From Ferranicluibacter rubi (GTDB taxonomy: Bacteria > Pseudomonadota > Alphaproteobacteria > Rhizobiales > Rhizobiaceae), in contig NZ_JAANCM010000010.1 in NCBI RefSeq assembly GCF_011603255.1, positions 176,124 to 240,123 of the forward strand: 64,000 bases of DNA, written 5' to 3'. The notes under the pieces were generated by a model. That model saw only the letters and a program-made list of their open reading frames with translations. It did no database searches and was not told the DNA's origin. How positions within the stretch are numbered: the first letter of the stretch is position 1; every line of letters begins with the position of its first letter. This document shows positions 63,376 to 64,000 of the stretch, piece by piece. Both the position numbers and the translations under genes were made by a program.

Positions 63376-63874
63376 CACAGTTGCGGCACGCTTACTCAGC
63401 AGCGGTCGAGCGCATGGAAGCTGAAAGGCGTTGCAGGCCCCAGATGTATTTGACAGCGCTATCGGCGCATAGGACGTGCCCGCACGTTGCCAGTGCCTGA
63501 TCTAAATGATGCGCTTGTAGAAACGATACGCGACCAGCTATGCGCAAGCTGGGCGCTTTGCCTAGCACGTGACACCGGCAGAGCTATCCGGGGATCAAGG
63601 TACCATGGAGTGACTTTTGGGCGTTAGGTCTGCAGTACCTAGCGACCGGTCCAACATGGGGATTGGGTTACCCCAACCTTATACAAGGGCATGGCAGGAC
63701 CTGCTAAGTGTCGTGAATATTCTTCTGACTTTCGCCAAGAATTGTCGATGCCATCGCCTGCGGCGAATCGCGACGGGCGGTGGATTTGTGTATTCTTAAG
63801 GCCAAAGGATCGCGCGCGCCTCTATCGCACGAAATCGGCGTGCGTTGCTCGTATCCAGAGAGATTAAGCCCGCT
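63376..63874. other. Gene-free stretch before the right-hand IS end
   Basis: There is no coding region I can support. GCTCGTATCC at 63847 is a weak echo of the T-arm-like family, too short to count. No hairpin or repeat stands out. Confidence 0.35.
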
Positions 63875-64000
63875 TGTCAATGCCGCGTGAATTTTCCCCA
63901 GAAGTGCCGAAGTAAAATTCCCCATTTATGCCGACGTGGATGCCAGGGAGAATTGGGGATTTTTCGGCGGGCGCCCGCGTGGCTTTTGAGGTGGAGCGAA
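63875..64000. mobile_element. Probable left end of an IS21-type element, cut by the window
   Basis: TGTCAATGCCGCGTGAATTT at 63875, followed by CCCCAG, a GTAAAATTCCCC repeat and another GGGGA(A/T) block, looks like the repeated terminal sites of IS21-type elements. A leftward frame (stop at 63926-63928) enters from the right edge, as an istB end would. Confidence 0.45.
63926..64000 (-). CDS. C-terminal end of a leftward protein, cut by the window edge
   Basis: Twenty-four residues are visible (APPQKPRGRPPKNPQFSLAS in the middle), Pro- and Lys-rich, ending at TAA. The position just inside the apparent IS end makes it a candidate IS protein, for example an IstB C-terminus. Too short for a firm call. 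Confidence 0.3.
   Translation of the reverse strand, partial: FAPPQKPRGRPPKNPQFSLASTSA

Overview
The window reads as alphaproteobacterial accessory DNA. It is GC-rich, the LacI, FbpB-type ABC, Lsr, GlxA, EptA and chemoreceptor proteins look like those of Rhizobium/Sinorhizobium/Agrobacterium, and no rRNA, tRNA or core housekeeping genes were seen. Insertion sequences are frequent (two IS21-type elements, one IS66, one IS110, and remnants of IS3, IS5, IS66 and IS630). This suggests a large plasmid, a chromid or a genomic island in a Rhizobiaceae strain. That assignment is inference from protein flavour, not from a marker gene.

Layout. (1) 0.66-11.1 kb: a leftward seven-gene operon under a divergently placed LacI regulator. 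It encodes an inositol-monophosphatase-family enzyme, an FbpB-like permease, a substrate-binding protein, an ABC ATPase, a dual-specificity phosphatase, a calcineurin-like phosphoesterase and a Na/Pi transporter with a PhoU-like tail. Two identical 16-bp palindromes precede the first gene, and a variant lies upstream of lacI. I infer import of a phosphorylated organic compound, intracellular dephosphorylation and Pi efflux. (2) 11.2-21.2 kb: an IS-rich zone with an IS3/ABC-ATPase chimera, a decayed IS66 tnpA, an exported DJ-1/PfpI protein beside a GlxA-type regulator, an intact IS21 element with 6-bp target duplication, a second IS21-type element and an IS5 tail. (3) 21.3-30.2 kb: a solitary OLD-type nuclease, then an AraC/SDR pair and a group of Rrf2, MscS, cupin, NmrA-like, AhpD-like and LysR genes with Rrf2-like operator repeats. 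(4) 30.7-41.0 kb: an IS110 element and a complete autoinducer-2 (AI-2) uptake and processing locus, lsrACDB facing lsrRKG. LsrF is absent, and a class II aldolase follows lsrB instead. (5) 41.0-44.15 kb: an intact IS66 element with an 8-bp target duplication, splitting an amidase remnant. (6) 44.7-54.5 kb: a cell-envelope island with EamA and DUF347 membrane proteins, two tandem phosphoethanolamine transferases, DgkA, a receiver-only protein, PAP2 and DSP phosphatases, an OmpR/histidine kinase pair and a PepSY protein. (7) 54.8-63.4 kb: signalling genes (a membrane MCP, a CHASE4-GGDEF-EAL protein, a soluble double-PAS MCP overlapping an ArsR regulator, and an AraC regulator). (8) The last ~125 bp look like the end of another IS21-type element.

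How the genes work together. In the Lsr locus LsrACDB imports AI-2, LsrK phosphorylates it, LsrR senses the phosphorylated form, and LsrG (perhaps with the aldolase) disposes of it. In the envelope island EptA-type enzymes release diacylglycerol when they move phosphoethanolamine from PE to lipid A, and DgkA can recycle it; the adjacent two-component system is the likely regulator. In the first operon three different phosphatase folds sit with an organophosphate-type importer and a Pi exporter, and I regard this as the most interesting uncharacterised combination in the window.
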